A stretch of DNA of 6,605 bases, from contig JACRAO010000120.1 in NCBI GenBank assembly GCA_016213345.1, positions 1-6,605 on the forward strand, read 5' to 3'. Position 1 is the stretch's first letter, and each line of letters begins with the position of its first letter. A program made the position numbers and the translations under genes. Source of the DNA: Bdellovibrio sp. GTDB taxonomy: Bacteria > Bdellovibrionota > UBA1018. The notes below the pieces were generated by a model that worked only from the letters and a program-made list of their open reading frames with translations, was not told where the DNA came from and did no database searches. Below are positions 6,390-6,605 of this stretch, one piece after another.

Positions 6390-6605
6390 ATGGGGTTTAT
6401 CAAAATAAAGGAATACACTGATAAAAAATGCACAAAATGCGGAAATCCAATGTTAGTAAAAAGCGGAAAATTTGGAAAATTCCTGGCATGTGGTGACTAC
6501 TCCAAGTGCAAATCTACAGCTCCTATGACATTGGGGATCGCTTGTCCTACTTGCAAGGTTGGGGAACTTGCACAAAGGCAATCTCGTTTTAGAAAAATTT
6601 TTTAC
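6390..6605 (+). CDS. Topoisomerase I-type C4 zinc-ribbon protein or TopA tail, partial at the right edge
   Basis: Seventy-two codons remain open to the edge. The translation shows one whole zinc ribbon and the start of another: C14-T-K-C17-G-N-P-M, then K-S-G-K-F-G-K-F-L-A-C34 and Y-S-K-C40-K; after a short linker C52-P-T-C55 followed by G-E-L and S-R-F-R-K-I-F-Y at the window end. This is the zf-C4_Topoisom pattern found repeated at the C-terminus of bacterial DNA topoisomerase I, where it binds DNA and assists relaxation; it also occurs in stand-alone proteins such as E. coli YrdD. The frame is closed upstream by TGA at 6345-6347, so no Toprim or catalytic-Tyr domain can be attached. The ATG at 6390 has no Shine-Dalgarno (preceding bases are CCTCCAAACACC), and homology begins only near residue 7, so this start is uncertain and the frame could be the tail of a broken topA. 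Confidence 0.65.
   Translation, partial: MGFIKIKEYTDKKCTKCGNPMLVKSGKFGKFLACGDYSKCKSTAPMTLGIACPTCKVGELAQRQSRFRKIFY

Noticed and set aside
5882..6433. 183-codon minus-strand open frame across the end of carB
   Set aside because: Its first half lies antisense to the conserved CarB allosteric domain, with wobble positions aligned, which commonly leaves shadow frames open. It has no ribosome site or recognisable domain. The part beyond carB is kept only as a note on the unexplained stretch.

Overview
The window looks like an AT-rich chromosomal segment of a Gram-negative bacterium. A lipopolysaccharide-type O-antigen ligase/polymerase, a glycosyltransferase and an exported protein with a signal peptide point to a Gram-negative envelope. 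The TIGR02757/DUF2400 protein and the style of the CarB and topoisomerase-type zinc-ribbon sequences would fit a Bdellovibrio-like or other former deltaproteobacterial lineage. That placement is an inference from memory of these families, not a search result.

Layout: two transcription units diverge from a 34-bp gap at 2316-2349. The leftward unit contains, in order of transcription, a TIGR02757 (DUF2400) family protein, an O-antigen ligase/Wzy-like membrane protein, and the first 84 codons of a glycosyltransferase that runs off the left edge. All three overlap their neighbour (11 bp and 35 bp), so they are almost certainly one operon with coupled translation. The rightward unit holds a small exported or membrane protein of unknown function and then, 5 bp later, a complete carB for the large subunit of carbamoyl phosphate synthetase (1065 aa, all key residues present). 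Overlapping divergent promoter-like elements share one GTATAC core in the gap.

Right of carB lie about 250 bp in which I recognise no gene (6138-6389), although one forward frame is open for 61 codons and the opposite strand is also open. The last 216 bp encode two C4 zinc ribbons of the DNA topoisomerase I C-terminal type. They run off the right edge and lack the catalytic body of TopA upstream. This is either a stand-alone zinc-ribbon protein, a decayed or truncated topA, or an assembly junction, and it is the most unusual point in the window.

Functionally the window mixes pyrimidine/arginine precursor synthesis (carB) with surface polysaccharide assembly (ligase plus glycosyltransferase). 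carA and pyr genes are not present. I see no tRNA, rRNA, CRISPR array, insertion sequence or clear rho-independent terminator. Nothing here amounts to a convincing new multi-gene system; the findings are local oddities.
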